Origin: Parafrigoribacterium_A soli
GTDB taxonomy: Bacteria; Actinomycetota; Actinomycetes; Actinomycetales; Microbacteriaceae
Length of the DNA stretch: 64,000 nucleotides
Assembly (NCBI RefSeq): GCF_040227235.1
Contig: NZ_JBELNZ010000002.1
Coordinates: 620,001 to 684,000, forward strand
Direction: 5' to 3'
Below the pieces are notes generated by a model. The model had not been told where the DNA came from and ran no database searches. It was given only the letters and a program-made list of their open reading frames with translations. Each line of letters opens with the position of its first letter. The first letter of the stretch is position 1. Position numbers and translations under genes: made by a program. Of the stretch, positions 34,060 through 42,377 are shown in pieces.

Positions 34060-35789
34060 GCTGCTTCCTCTGCGGTGAGCTGGGACTCGACGATCTCAGC
34101 GTAGGTGGCGGATGTCGTCAGCAGTTCCTCGTGCGTGCCGCGACCCACGATCTGCCCGCCTTCGAGCACGATGATCTGGTCGGCATCGACGATGGTCGCC
34201 ACGCGCTGCGCGACGACGATGATGGTCGCGTCGCTGCGATGCTTGGCGAGGGCCGTGCGGAGCCGCGCATCCGTCGCACTGTCGAGTGCGGAGAATGAGT
34301 CGTCGAAGATGTAGATCTCCGGCTTCTTCACGAGCGCCCGGGCGATAGCGAGACGCTGCCGTTGTCCACCCGAGACGTTCGTGCCGCCCTGGGCGATCGC
34401 GGCCTCGAGGCCACCCTCCATCTCCTCGACGAAGTGTCTGCCCTGGGCGATCGTGAGCGCCTCCCACAGCTCCTCGTCGGTCGCATCCGGTTTGCCGTAG
34501 CGCAGGTTGCTGGCGACCGTGCCCGCGAACAGGTACGGCTTCTGCGGAACGAGCCCTATTCGACTCCACAGCAGGTCGGGGTCGAGTTCTCGCACGTCGA
34601 CACCGTCGACGAAGACCGCACCACCCGTGGCGTCGAAGAGCCTGGGCAGGAGGTTGACGAGCGTCGTCTTGCCGGCGCCGGTGCTGCCGATGATCGCCGT
34701 GGTCTGCCCCTCGCGCACGTCGAAGTTGAGGTTGCGCAGAACGGGCTCTTCGGCCTTGGGATAGGCGAAGGAAACATCCACGAATTCGACGGTTCCCCGG
34801 GCCTCGAGCGACGTGACGCCATTCACGGGCATGACCACGGACGACTTCGTCTCCAGCACCTCCCCGATGCGGTCACCGCTCACCGAGGCGCGAGGGAGGA
34901 TGACGCCGAGGAAGGTCGCCATCATCACGGCCATGAGAATCTGCAGCAGGTAGCTGAGGTAGGCGATGAGCGCGCCGACCTGCATTTCGCCGGACTCGAC
35001 GCGGAGGCCGCCGAACCAGATCACGGCGACGCTCGACACGTTGAGCACGAGCATGACGATCGGGAACATGAGCGCGAACAACCGGCCTGCGCCGAGCGCG
35101 GTCTCGGTCAACTCGCCGTTGGCCTTCTCGAAGCGGGCGGTCTCGACGTTCTCCCGCACGAAGGCACGAATGACCCGGATGCCCGTGAGCTGTTCCCGCA
35201 GGACCTGGTTGACCTTGTCGATGCGCTTCTGCATCAACTGGAACAGGGGCACCATGCGCGAGATGATGAGGCCGATCGAGATCAGCAGTACAGGGATACT
35301 CACGGCCATGAGCCAGGACAGTCCGAGGTCCTGCTGCATCGCTGCGATCACCCCGCCGACGGCGAGAATCGGCGCGGACACGAACAGCGTGCAGGTCATC
35401 AGCACGAACATCTGCACCTGCTGCACGTCATTGGTCGTGCGTGTGATGAGCGACGGTGCGCCGAACTGCGAGACCTCGCGCTCGGAGAACGCGCTGACCC
35501 GGTGGAAGATCGCGCCCCGCAGGTTGCGACCGAGCAGCATCGACGCCTTCGCCCCGAAGTAGACGGCCGTGATCGCACAGGCGACCTGGCCCAGGGTGAT
35601 CGCGAGCATGATCGACCCGACCATGAGGATGTGGCCGACATCGCCCTTGGCCACGCCGTTGTCGATGATGTCGGCGACGAGGTTCGGCAGAAACAGCGAG
35701 GCGATGGACTGCGCGGCCTGGAACAGGCCGACGCCCACGAGCAGTGGCCAGTGGGGCTTGAGGTAGCGACGAAGAATCTTGAGCAACAT
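34056..35789 (-). CDS. ABC exporter half-transporter with non-canonical Walker B (subunit 1)
   Basis: A 577-residue protein with six TM helices and an ATPase domain. Walker A GSTGAGKTT and the signature NVSGGQRQR are near normal, but the residue after the Walker B Asp is Asp (IYIFDDSFSALD) where the catalytic Glu should be. It overlaps its partner gene by ATGA and starts 6 bp after the TetR gene. Together they should extrude hydrophobic compounds across the membrane. Confidence 0.88.
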   Translation of the reverse strand: MLLKILRRYLKPHWPLLVGVGLFQAAQSIASLFLPNLVADIIDNGVAKGDVGHILMVGSIMLAITLGQVACAITAVYFGAKASMLLGRNLRGAIFHRVSAFSEREVSQFGAPSLITRTTNDVQQVQMFVLMTCTLFVSAPILAVGGVIAAMQQDLGLSWLMAVSIPVLLISIGLIISRMVPLFQLMQKRIDKVNQVLREQLTGIRVIRAFVRENVETARFEKANGELTETALGAGRLFALMFPIVMLVLNVSSVAVIWFGGLRVESGEMQVGALIAYLSYLLQILMAVMMATFLGVILPRASVSGDRIGEVLETKSSVVMPVNGVTSLEARGTVEFVDVSFAYPKAEEPVLRNLNFDVREGQTTAIIGSTGAGKTTLVNLLPRLFDATGGAVFVDGVDVRELDPDLLWSRIGLVPQKPYLFAGTVASNLRYGKPDATDEELWEALTIAQGRHFVEEMEGGLEAAIAQGGTNVSGGQRQRLAIARALVKKPEIYIFDDSFSALDSATDARLRTALAKHRSDATIIVVAQRVATIVDADQIIVLEGGQIVGRGTHEELLTTSATYAEIVESQLTAEEAA

Positions 35790-35795
35790 GGGCGG

Positions 35796-36428
35796 TCAGT
35801 GCCGGCTTTCTTTCGTTCGGATGGATGCGGTGTGGTCCGGTGTGTGAGGGTGCCCGGCGACGCCGTACAGCACGATCGAGGCGAGCTCGGTCTCGGTGAA
35901 CTCGGTGTGTTCGTTGAGGACGGGGAGCGATGAGGCGAAGCTGATGAGGCGGATGATATGCGCCACCCGCTCCGGCGGCCAGTTGAGTTCCTCGGCCTCC
36001 GGCTGCAGCAGGCGGGCGATGATGACCGCGAATTCGTGGCGCTGATCCCGTCTCGGCGGCGGTCCGCCGCCAACCATCGCCATGATCTTGAAGACCTCGC
36101 CGAAGCGCCGCCTCATCAGCATGATCACGGCGAGTACCTTCTGATCGAGCGGAAGCGCCGGGTCGATGGCCCGCAGGTCGTCACGCAGCGGCTCGGGGTC
36201 GAGAAGCTTGACGATCCCCGCCTCGATGAGGCTCTCCTTGTCACCGAAGGCCCGAAAGACGGTGCCCTCCGCGATGCCTGCCGCCTCGGCGATCTGCTTG
36301 GAACTGATGTCCCGGCCGTGCTCCTTCAGGAGCGGCGTGACGGCCTCGAGGATCATCGCTCGGCGATCATCGACCGAGAGCGGCCTGGCGCGCCCGCTCG
36401 GTGCTTTCAGCGTCTCGGAATCTGGCAC
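35796..36428 (-). CDS. TetR-family repressor of the ABC exporter
   Basis: About 210 residues. The N-terminal DNA-binding part is AMILEAVTPLLKEHGRDISSKQIAEAAGIAEGTVFRAFGDKESL, with the HTH at about 40-60; the rest is a helical ligand-binding domain. I chose the GTG at 36428 because TATCAT ends six bases upstream, predicting a leaderless mRNA; an earlier TTG at 36464 would lie inside the promoter. The palindromic operator at 36443-36460 sits between -35 and -10, so the gene probably represses itself and the two exporter genes 6 bp downstream. Confidence 0.87.
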   Translation of the reverse strand: MPDSETLKAPSGRARPLSVDDRRAMILEAVTPLLKEHGRDISSKQIAEAAGIAEGTVFRAFGDKESLIEAGIVKLLDPEPLRDDLRAIDPALPLDQKVLAVIMLMRRRFGEVFKIMAMVGGGPPPRRDQRHEFAVIIARLLQPEAEELNWPPERVAHIIRLISFASSLPVLNEHTEFTETELASIVLYGVAGHPHTPDHTASIRTKESRH

Positions 36429-36434
36429 CCGACG

Positions 36435-36464
36435 ATGATAACTGAGTGAGTGCTCACTCAGCAA
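36435..36464 (-). promoter_or_regulatory. TetR promoter with overlapping palindromic operator
   Basis: On the minus strand TTGCTG (36464-36459), 18 bases, then TATCAT (36440-36435), then 6 bases to the GTG start. The palindrome TGAGTGAG-N2-CTCACTCA (36443-36460) fills the spacer, ideal for repression by the TetR product. Confidence 0.65.
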
Positions 36465-36482
36465 GCGAGAGACGCCTGCGGA

Positions 36483-36884
36483 TCAGTCTGTCGGTGGTTC
36501 CTCGGCGAAGACCTTCTGGGCGATGGCGAAGGCGGAGTTCGCGGCCGGCACCCCGCAGTAGACCCCGACCTGGAGCAAGATCTCGGTGATCTCCGCGCGA
36601 CTCAGCCCATTGCGCTGGGCGGCGCGCAGGTGCATCCCGAGTTCGTCGTAGTGCCCGTGCGCGATGAGCGCGGTGATCGTGATCGCGCTGCGCATCCGCC
36701 GGTCGAGACCCGGTCTCGTCCAGATCTCACCCCAGGCGTAGCGGGTGATGAGGTCCTGGAAGTCGGCGGTCGTCTCATCGATGGACCCCGTGGCGCGATC
36801 GACGTGGTTCGCGCCGAGCACCTGGCGACGCACGGCCATGCCCTCGTCGTAGCTGTCACGGTTGCTGCGGGAATCGTTCGTCAC
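36483..36884 (-). CDS. pcaC: 4-carboxymuconolactone decarboxylase
   Basis: A 133-residue enzyme that converts 4-carboxymuconolactone to 3-oxoadipate enol-lactone. The family pattern is clear: DEGMAVRRQVLG, FQDLITRYAWGEIWTRPGLDRRMRS, AAQRNGLSRAEITEILLQVGVYCGVPAAN. The GTG at 36884 overlaps the pcaD stop as GTGA. It is the last gene of pcaHGBDC. In some actinobacteria PcaD and PcaC are fused as PcaL; here they are separate but overlapping. Confidence 0.92.
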   Translation of the reverse strand: MTNDSRSNRDSYDEGMAVRRQVLGANHVDRATGSIDETTADFQDLITRYAWGEIWTRPGLDRRMRSAITITALIAHGHYDELGMHLRAAQRNGLSRAEITEILLQVGVYCGVPAANSAFAIAQKVFAEEPPTD

Positions 36885-37687
36885 GACTGGTCTCTCCTCG
36901 ATTCGGTTCCGTGTTCCGGCCCTGTGCTGAAGAACTCGATGAGCGCCTGCGCGACCTCGGCTGGGCTCTCGGCGGGCGCGAGGTGGGCCACGCCGGCAAG
37001 CTCGATGCCGCGACCGCGCCGCACGCCCTCGGCGACGGCCCTGGCATCCGCGGGCGGGATCACGACATCCAGTGCCCCCCACAGCGCAAGCACCGGCACG
37101 TCGATCTCGGTGAGCCGCGAGCGAAGGTCGCAGCCCGCGAGGGCCTCGCAGCAGAGCGCATAGCTCTCGTCATCGGTGTCGGAGAGTTCGATGAGCATGG
37201 CGCCGACGAGTTCCGGATGCTTCTCGATGAAGCCCGGCGCATACCAGCGGCCGGCGGACGGCCCGACGAGCACGGGCGTGCCCTGCGAGCGCACCGTAGC
37301 GGCGCGCTCGAGCCAGGCCGCGGGCTCCCCCACCTTGGCGGCCGAGCAGATGATCGAGACCGCTATCGCCTTCTCCGGATGCCGCAGCGCCAGTTCCAGC
37401 GCGAGCTGCCCGCCGAGCGAGTCCCCGGCATAGTAGAAGCGCTCCACTCCCGCGAGCGCCGCGACCCGTGCGACCGCGTCGGCGAGCTCGCCCGTGCTGA
37501 AAGGCTCCGTTGCGGCGCGCGATGCGCCGTGCCCGGGAAGGTCGACGGCGAGGATGTCGAAGTGCGGCGCGAGCAGCGGGATCGCAGCGGACCACAGCCG
37601 CGTCGTCGTGCCGAGCGAAGGCCCGAGCACGAGGGTCGGTGCGCCTGCACGCTCGGTGCGGGCAGCGGTCAGCACCGGGACCGTCAC
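36881..37687 (-). CDS. pcaD: 3-oxoadipate enol-lactonase
   Basis: A 268-residue alpha/beta hydrolase. The nucleophile is in YYAGDSLGGQLAL (Ser in G-D-S-L-G), the acid in LALWGALDVVIPP, and the base in AGVAHLAPAESP. It hydrolyses 3-oxoadipate enol-lactone to 3-oxoadipate. Start and stop overlap pcaB and pcaC by 4 bp each, which fixes its place in the protocatechuate operon. Confidence 0.92.
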   Translation of the reverse strand: MTVPVLTAARTERAGAPTLVLGPSLGTTTRLWSAAIPLLAPHFDILAVDLPGHGASRAATEPFSTGELADAVARVAALAGVERFYYAGDSLGGQLALELALRHPEKAIAVSIICSAAKVGEPAAWLERAATVRSQGTPVLVGPSAGRWYAPGFIEKHPELVGAMLIELSDTDDESYALCCEALAGCDLRSRLTEIDVPVLALWGALDVVIPPADARAVAEGVRRGRGIELAGVAHLAPAESPAEVAQALIEFFSTGPEHGTESRRDQS

Positions 37688-39072
37688 GACTGCACCTCGA
37701 GCACCGCCGCGGCGAGCGCGCGGTCGATGAGAAGCTCGGCATCACCGAGGTAGGCGATGGGATACAGCGCCTCCTCGATCGCGGCGTTCCCGATGCCCTC
37801 GAGTGCCGCTTCCGCGCGGAGCGCGCCGGCGAGGTCGAAGCCGGGATCGGCGGCGGTCTGCGTGACGAGCTCCTGCATCCTCGCCGAACCGACGAGGGGG
37901 CCGAACTCCAGCATGAGTCGCTCGGCCACGATGAGCGGGCCGCTCGATCGGAGGTTGCGCAGCATGGCGTCGGGATGCACGACGAGGCCGGAGAGGAGTT
38001 CCGCAGCGATCGCGGTCGCGCCACCGACCAGGCGCAGGAGTTCGCGAAGACTCTGCCACTCGACGTGCCAGGCGCCGTCGGGTCGCTCGTCGACAGCGTT
38101 CGCCGAGCGGTGCAGTTCCGCCGCGAGGCCTGGCGCCTTGCGCGCGGCCGACTGGATGAGCACGCTCAGGATCGGATTCTGCTTCTGCGGCATCGCCGAT
38201 GATCCGCCGCGACCGGGACTCGACGGTTCCGCGAGCTCCGCGATCTCCGGGCGGGCGAGCACGAGCACGTCGCTCGACACCGTGCCGAGCGCGTCCATGA
38301 GGGTGACGAGCGCGTCACCGATGCGCGTGACGGGTGCACGCTGCGTCTGCCACGGCACGGGTGGTGTCGCGAGGCCGAGGGTCGCCGCGATGGCATCGGA
38401 GAGTCTCGCGCCGGTGCCCGCGCCGCCGAGCAGCTCGAAGGAGGCCTGGGTTCCTCCCGCTCCGCCCCACTGCACCGGAAAGTCGGCCGAGGTGAGTCTC
38501 TTGCGGGCCTCGGAGACTCCCCCGAGCCATCCGGCCGCCTTGAGACCGAAGGTCGTGGGAACGCCGTGTTGGGTGAGCGTCCGCGCCGCCATGATGCTGC
38601 GGCGGTGGTGATCTGCCAGGCTGGCGAGCGCGTGGACGCAGGCCTCGGCATCCGCGAGTATGAGCGCGATCGAGCGACTGGCGACGAGCATGAGTGCCGT
38701 GTCGAGAACGTCCTGGCTCGTGGCGCCTCGGTGCACCCAGAGCGCAGCATCCGCGTTGGCCGAGGCGACCGCGGCGCGCAGGTCCTTGATGAGTGGGATG
38801 ACGGGATTGCCACCGGCCCTCGCGCGCAGCGCGATATCGGCGACGTCGAACGAGGCGGTGTCGGCGACTGAGCGCACTATGACCGACATCCCGGCCGGCG
38901 CAATCCCGAGCGTCTCGTAGGCGCGCACGAGGGCGACCTCCACGTCGACGATCGCCGCGATCACCGCCAGGTCGGATGTCGCCTCCGCCACGGCAGACCC
39001 CACCCACTGCGGCGAGAGCAGGCCGAAGTCTGCGCTCGCGGAGCCGGCCGTCGAGTGTTCAGTCGAAGTCAA
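37684..39072 (-). CDS. pcaB: 3-carboxy-cis,cis-muconate cycloisomerase
   Basis: A fumarase/argininosuccinase-superfamily enzyme of about 462 residues, with the signature GRGGSSAMPQKQNPI and the N-terminal ADFGLLSPQWVGS expected for PcaB. It cyclises 3-carboxymuconate to 4-carboxymuconolactone. No ATG or GTG fits the family N-terminus; the best start is TTG at 39072, 14 bp inside the end of pcaG, with GAGGAG about 10 bases upstream. The frame stays open much further upstream but there it only shadows pcaG. Confidence 0.9.
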   Translation of the reverse strand: MTSTEHSTAGSASADFGLLSPQWVGSAVAEATSDLAVIAAIVDVEVALVRAYETLGIAPAGMSVIVRSVADTASFDVADIALRARAGGNPVIPLIKDLRAAVASANADAALWVHRGATSQDVLDTALMLVASRSIALILADAEACVHALASLADHHRRSIMAARTLTQHGVPTTFGLKAAGWLGGVSEARKRLTSADFPVQWGGAGGTQASFELLGGAGTGARLSDAIAATLGLATPPVPWQTQRAPVTRIGDALVTLMDALGTVSSDVLVLARPEIAELAEPSSPGRGGSSAMPQKQNPILSVLIQSAARKAPGLAAELHRSANAVDERPDGAWHVEWQSLRELLRLVGGATAIAAELLSGLVVHPDAMLRNLRSSGPLIVAERLMLEFGPLVGSARMQELVTQTAADPGFDLAGALRAEAALEGIGNAAIEEALYPIAYLGDAELLIDRALAAAVLEVQS

Positions 39073-39619
39073 GAAAAACGGTCTCCTCGTCACCCTGCAG
39101 ATGCAGGTTAAACAGAAGAGTACCGTCGGCCTCGCGCGTTGCGACGAGGCTGGCCCGTCGACGCTCATCCAGGGATCCGAGCAGCGGGTCGGCCGCGAAC
39201 TCCGCCGCGTGCTCCGGCAGGTAGATCCTGGTGTGCAGTGTGCCGAGGAGCCCACGCGAGAACACCACGACAGAGATGAACGGAAGCCCGCCACCCTCGA
39301 CTCGCCCGGGTTCGACGGTCGTGAACTGGTAGTTGCCGGCCCCGTCGGTTGCGGCCCGTCCGAAGCCGGTGAAGGTGTAGCCGTCGCGGCGCAGCGAGCC
39401 GGGCTTCGTCGAGATCTCGCCCCGCTCATCCGCCTGCCAGATTTCGACGAGGGCGTCGGGAATCGGAGCTCCCGCGCCGTCGAGAACAGCACCGTGCAGG
39501 CGCACGGCGGCGGTATGCGTGCGAGCGACAAGGTCTTCTCCCCCGTCGTACGGGAGCGAGAACCCGAAGAACGGGCCGATCGTCTGGGCCGGGGTCACCG
39601 GAAGCCTCTGCGCGCTCAT
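39059..39619 (-). CDS. pcaG: Protocatechuate 3,4-dioxygenase alpha subunit
   Basis: A 186-residue subunit of the intradiol dioxygenase that opens the ring of protocatechuate. It begins LPVTPAQTIGPFFGFSLPY, typical of PcaG, and ends HLQGDEETVFLDFD. The alpha subunit lacks the iron ligands, which are in PcaH. The ATG overlaps the pcaH stop as ATGA. Confidence 0.93.
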   Translation of the reverse strand: MSAQRLPVTPAQTIGPFFGFSLPYDGGEDLVARTHTAAVRLHGAVLDGAGAPIPDALVEIWQADERGEISTKPGSLRRDGYTFTGFGRAATDGAGNYQFTTVEPGRVEGGGLPFISVVVFSRGLLGTLHTRIYLPEHAAEFAADPLLGSLDERRRASLVATREADGTLLFNLHLQGDEETVFLDFD

Positions 39620-40428
39620 TCTGCGTCCTCCGGTTCGGTCCAGGTGCGTTTCGTGCCGGTGAGCACGATGTTCCAGCGGTAGCCCAGCGCGTACTCGGGC
39701 GAGGTGAGGTCGTGGTCGTAGGTGGCGACGAGTCGTGCCCGCGCATCCTCGTCGACGATCGACTGGTAGATGGGGTCGAGCGGGAACAGCGGGTCGCCCG
39801 GGAAGTACATCTGGGTGATGATCCGCTGCGTGAATGCCGAGCCGAAGATCGAGAAGTGGATGTGCGCGGGCCGCCACGCGTTGGTGTGGTTACGCCACGG
39901 GTAGGCGCCCGGCTTGATCGTCTGGAAGCGGTAGAAGCCGTTCTCGTCCGTGATGCAGCGGCCGGTGCCGGTGAAGTTTGGGTCGAGTGGCGCGGGGTGC
40001 TGGTCGCGCTTGTGGATGTAGCGTCCGGCCGCGTTCGCCTGCCACACCTCCACGAGCTGGTGGCGCACGGGCCGCCCGTCGCCGTCGAGCACCTGGCCGG
40101 TCACGATCATCCGCTCGCCCAGCGGCTCTCCGCTGTGCTGAATGGTGAGGTCTGCCTCAACCTCGGCGACATCGCGGTGGCCGAAGGCGGGCGAGGCGAG
40201 CTCGATCGTCTCGGGATCGACGTGGTGCAGGTCCTTGGTCGGATGCCGCAGCAGGCTGCTGCGATATGGCAGGAAGTCCAGCTCCACGCGCTCCGATCGC
40301 GGCGCACCCGCGGCGACGCCATCCTGGTATCGCTTGTGCTTCTCGGCGATCTCGGCCGAGATGTCGGCCTGGCTCGGGGGCTGCTGGGGGTCGACCGCAG
40401 TAGCGGCCTGATTCGCGTCATTGCTCAC
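39616..40428 (-). CDS. pcaH: Protocatechuate 3,4-dioxygenase beta subunit
   Basis: A 270-residue iron-binding subunit. The non-haem iron ligands expected in the family are present: Tyr in GRYIHKRD, Tyr in GAYPWRN and two His in RPAHIHFSIFG. It cleaves protocatechuate to 3-carboxy-cis,cis-muconate together with PcaG. First gene of the operon; a palindrome lies in the 64-bp gap to the IclR regulator gene. Genes for 3-oxoadipate activation (pcaIJF) are not in the window. Confidence 0.94.
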   Translation of the reverse strand: MSNDANQAATAVDPQQPPSQADISAEIAEKHKRYQDGVAAGAPRSERVELDFLPYRSSLLRHPTKDLHHVDPETIELASPAFGHRDVAEVEADLTIQHSGEPLGERMIVTGQVLDGDGRPVRHQLVEVWQANAAGRYIHKRDQHPAPLDPNFTGTGRCITDENGFYRFQTIKPGAYPWRNHTNAWRPAHIHFSIFGSAFTQRIITQMYFPGDPLFPLDPIYQSIVDEDARARLVATYDHDLTSPEYALGYRWNIVLTGTKRTWTEPEDAE

Positions 40429-40471
40429 CCGTCAAGGTTCCCAGTGTTGCAGCGGCTCACCTAGGACTATT

Positions 40472-40486
40472 TTCCGCTCAGTGGAA
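40472..40486. promoter_or_regulatory. Candidate IclR-type operator before pcaH
   Basis: The inverted repeat TTCC-GCTCAGT-GGAA lies 44 bp upstream of the pcaH start, in the gap between the regulator gene and pcaH. IclR-family regulators of pca genes bind such sites near the promoter. Assignment is by position and symmetry only. Confidence 0.4.
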
Positions 40487-40492
40487 GGCTCC

Positions 40493-41278
40493 CTACGAGC
40501 GGAACGAGGTGGGCCAGCGACGACCGCCCGCGAGGCTCACCCGCAGTGCCGCGCCGATGTCAGCGGCCGAGGCCTTCAGCAGCGGTACGTTGCGCCTGGC
40601 GTCCACCCTGGCCAGGTGCGTCACGAGGCTGACCGAGGCGAACGGCGCCTCGTCGTCGACGAAGATCGGCACCGCAAGCGCGGCCGTACCGAGCGTCATC
40701 TCCTGGTGCGTGGTGCTGTAGCCGCGCGCCCTTGTCGTTGCGATCTCAGCCCGCACGGCGGCCTCGTTCGTGAGCGAGTGCCGCGTCGGCGTCGCGAGCG
40801 GCCGGGCGAAGAAGTCGGTGAGAAACTCCTCGTTCTGGAAGGCGAGCAGGGCCTTGCCCACGCCCGTAGTGTGCAGCGGCAGCCTGCCGCCCATCCTCGA
40901 AATCGTCGGCACCGAGCGCGGGCCCACGAGGCGCGCGACATAAAGCGTGTCGAAGCCGTCGAGGATCGCGAGGTGCACGTTCTCGCCGGTCACCTCGTAC
41001 AGCCCGAGGAGGAACGGCAGGGCGACCTCGCGAAACCTCAGGCTGACCGCCGAGAGTTCGCCGAGTTCCCAGAGCCCGGTGCCAATCGAATAGTGCGTGC
41101 CCTCGCGATTGAGCAGCCTCTGTTGCACGAGGTCGCTGACGATGCGGTGGGTGGTGCCAAGCGGAAGTCCGGCCGCCGCGGCAAGCTCAGATACGGTGAG
41201 CGAGTCGCGCTGCTGATCGAAGGCCCGCAGCACGCTCGCCGCGCGGGCGATCATGGAGCGACCGCGGTCATCCGCCAC
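40493..41278 (-). CDS. IclR-family transcriptional regulator of the pca genes
   Basis: A 261-residue protein. The N-terminal winged HTH (LTVSELAAAAGLPLGTTHRIVSDLVQQRLLNRE) is followed by the IclR effector-binding domain (GKALLAFQNEEFL, STTHQEMTLGTAALAVPIF). Lying just upstream of and codirectional with pcaHGBDC, it most likely controls them in response to protocatechuate or 3-oxoadipate, as PcaR/PcaU do. Starts with GTG after GGGAGCGG. Confidence 0.9.
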   Translation of the reverse strand: MADDRGRSMIARAASVLRAFDQQRDSLTVSELAAAAGLPLGTTHRIVSDLVQQRLLNREGTHYSIGTGLWELGELSAVSLRFREVALPFLLGLYEVTGENVHLAILDGFDTLYVARLVGPRSVPTISRMGGRLPLHTTGVGKALLAFQNEEFLTDFFARPLATPTRHSLTNEAAVRAEIATTRARGYSTTHQEMTLGTAALAVPIFVDDEAPFASVSLVTHLARVDARRNVPLLKASAADIGAALRVSLAGGRRWPTSFRS

Positions 41279-41375
41279 TGTCCGCTCCCATCGCTTGCCG
41301 TCCTGTCATGGTATCGAGGCGCGGCTGCCTAGGATCGAAGGGACGAGACCTCAGATCGTCGAGAGGGAGAGACGG

Positions 41376-42287
41376 ATGTCGCGAGCGGTGAGCTTCAGCA
41401 GGTACGGATCACCCGAAGTGCTCGAGGTCATCGACGTGGCCGAGCCGCACGCGGACGCAGGCCAGGTGCGCGTCACCGTGCGTTCGGCCGGGCTCAACCC
41501 CTTCGACGTGAAGGTCCGCCACGGGGTCCTTCCCAAGCTCGTGCTGCCGAGCCGGCAGGGCTCCGAATTCGCGGGCGTCATCGACGAGGTGGGCGCCGAC
41601 GCGGGCGACTGGCAGGTCGGCGACGAGGTACTCGGATGGATCGGTCGCGGCGCACAGGCGGAGCACGTCGTCGTGCCGGCATCCTCGATCGCGCCGAAGC
41701 CGGCGGCGCTGGACTGGGCGATCGCCGGCGGCGTCGGGCTCGTCGGCAACACCGCGAAGCGCTCGACGGCATCCCTCTCACTCGGCGCGGACGATACCGT
41801 GCTTGTCACGGGTGCCGCGGGAGGAGTGGGGCTGCTGAGCGCGCAGCTGGCCAGGCGCACTGGCGCCACCGTCATCGGCACGGCGAGCGAGCGCCATCAC
41901 GAGTTTCTGCGCGGCCTCGGGGTCACCCCCGTCGCCTACGGGTCCGGGATGCTCGACCGCCTTCGCGAGGCAGCCCCGCAGGGCTTCACCGCGGCGCTCG
42001 ACAACGTCGGCGGCGACAGCATCGAGGCGGCGCTGCTGCTCGGCATCCCGCCGCAGCGGATCAACACGATCGCCGACCACGACGCGGCCGAGAAATACGG
42101 GCTCGGTTCCGTTGGCGGTGGCGGCAAGACCGCCGAGGAGCTCGAAGAACTCGCGACCCTCGTCGCGAACGGTGAGCTCGTGCTTCCCCTGCGCGCGAGC
42201 TACCCGCTCGACGAGGTGCGCGCCGCCTACGAAGACCTCGAGTCCGGCCACGGCCTCGGCAAGATCGTGCTCACACTGGGCGACTGA
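41376..42287 (+). CDS. Zinc-independent quinone/NADP oxidoreductase (MDR superfamily)
   Basis: A 303-residue medium-chain dehydrogenase/reductase of the zeta-crystallin (QOR) type. The N-terminal GroES-like fold is SAGLNPFDVKVRHG; the cofactor site is VLVTGAAGGVGLLSAQLARRTGA. Zinc-ligand cysteines are absent. It probably reduces quinones or alpha,beta-enones with NADPH. The ATG at 41376 follows GAGAGGGA; a possible -10 TAGGAT lies at 41331-41336. It is divergent from the IclR gene. Confidence 0.87.
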   Translation: MSRAVSFSRYGSPEVLEVIDVAEPHADAGQVRVTVRSAGLNPFDVKVRHGVLPKLVLPSRQGSEFAGVIDEVGADAGDWQVGDEVLGWIGRGAQAEHVVVPASSIAPKPAALDWAIAGGVGLVGNTAKRSTASLSLGADDTVLVTGAAGGVGLLSAQLARRTGATVIGTASERHHEFLRGLGVTPVAYGSGMLDRLREAAPQGFTAALDNVGGDSIEAALLLGIPPQRINTIADHDAAEKYGLGSVGGGGKTAEELEELATLVANGELVLPLRASYPLDEVRAAYEDLESGHGLGKIVLTLGD

Positions 42288-42296
42288 TCGCCCCCT

Positions 42297-42377
42297 GAGC
42301 CTGGGCCCACGCCGCCGGTTCCGGACGGCTCGAAGAATCGGGCGGCCGTGCCGGTGGGGAGCGAAGGGCCCGGACTC
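42297..42377. terminator. Imperfect inverted repeat between convergent genes
   Basis: GAGCCTGGGCCC (42297-42308) can pair with GGGCCCGGACTC (42366-42377) with one mismatch and one wobble, enclosing further GC-rich partial stems. It lies between the convergent oxidoreductase and aldo/keto reductase genes and reaches the latter's stop codon. It is unrelated in sequence to the repeats at 2153 and 32001. Confidence 0.35.

Noticed and set aside
36429..36464. Longer TetR protein starting at TTG 36464
   Set aside because: It would translate through the -35, operator and -10 of the promoter; the GTG at 36428 fits a leaderless transcript.
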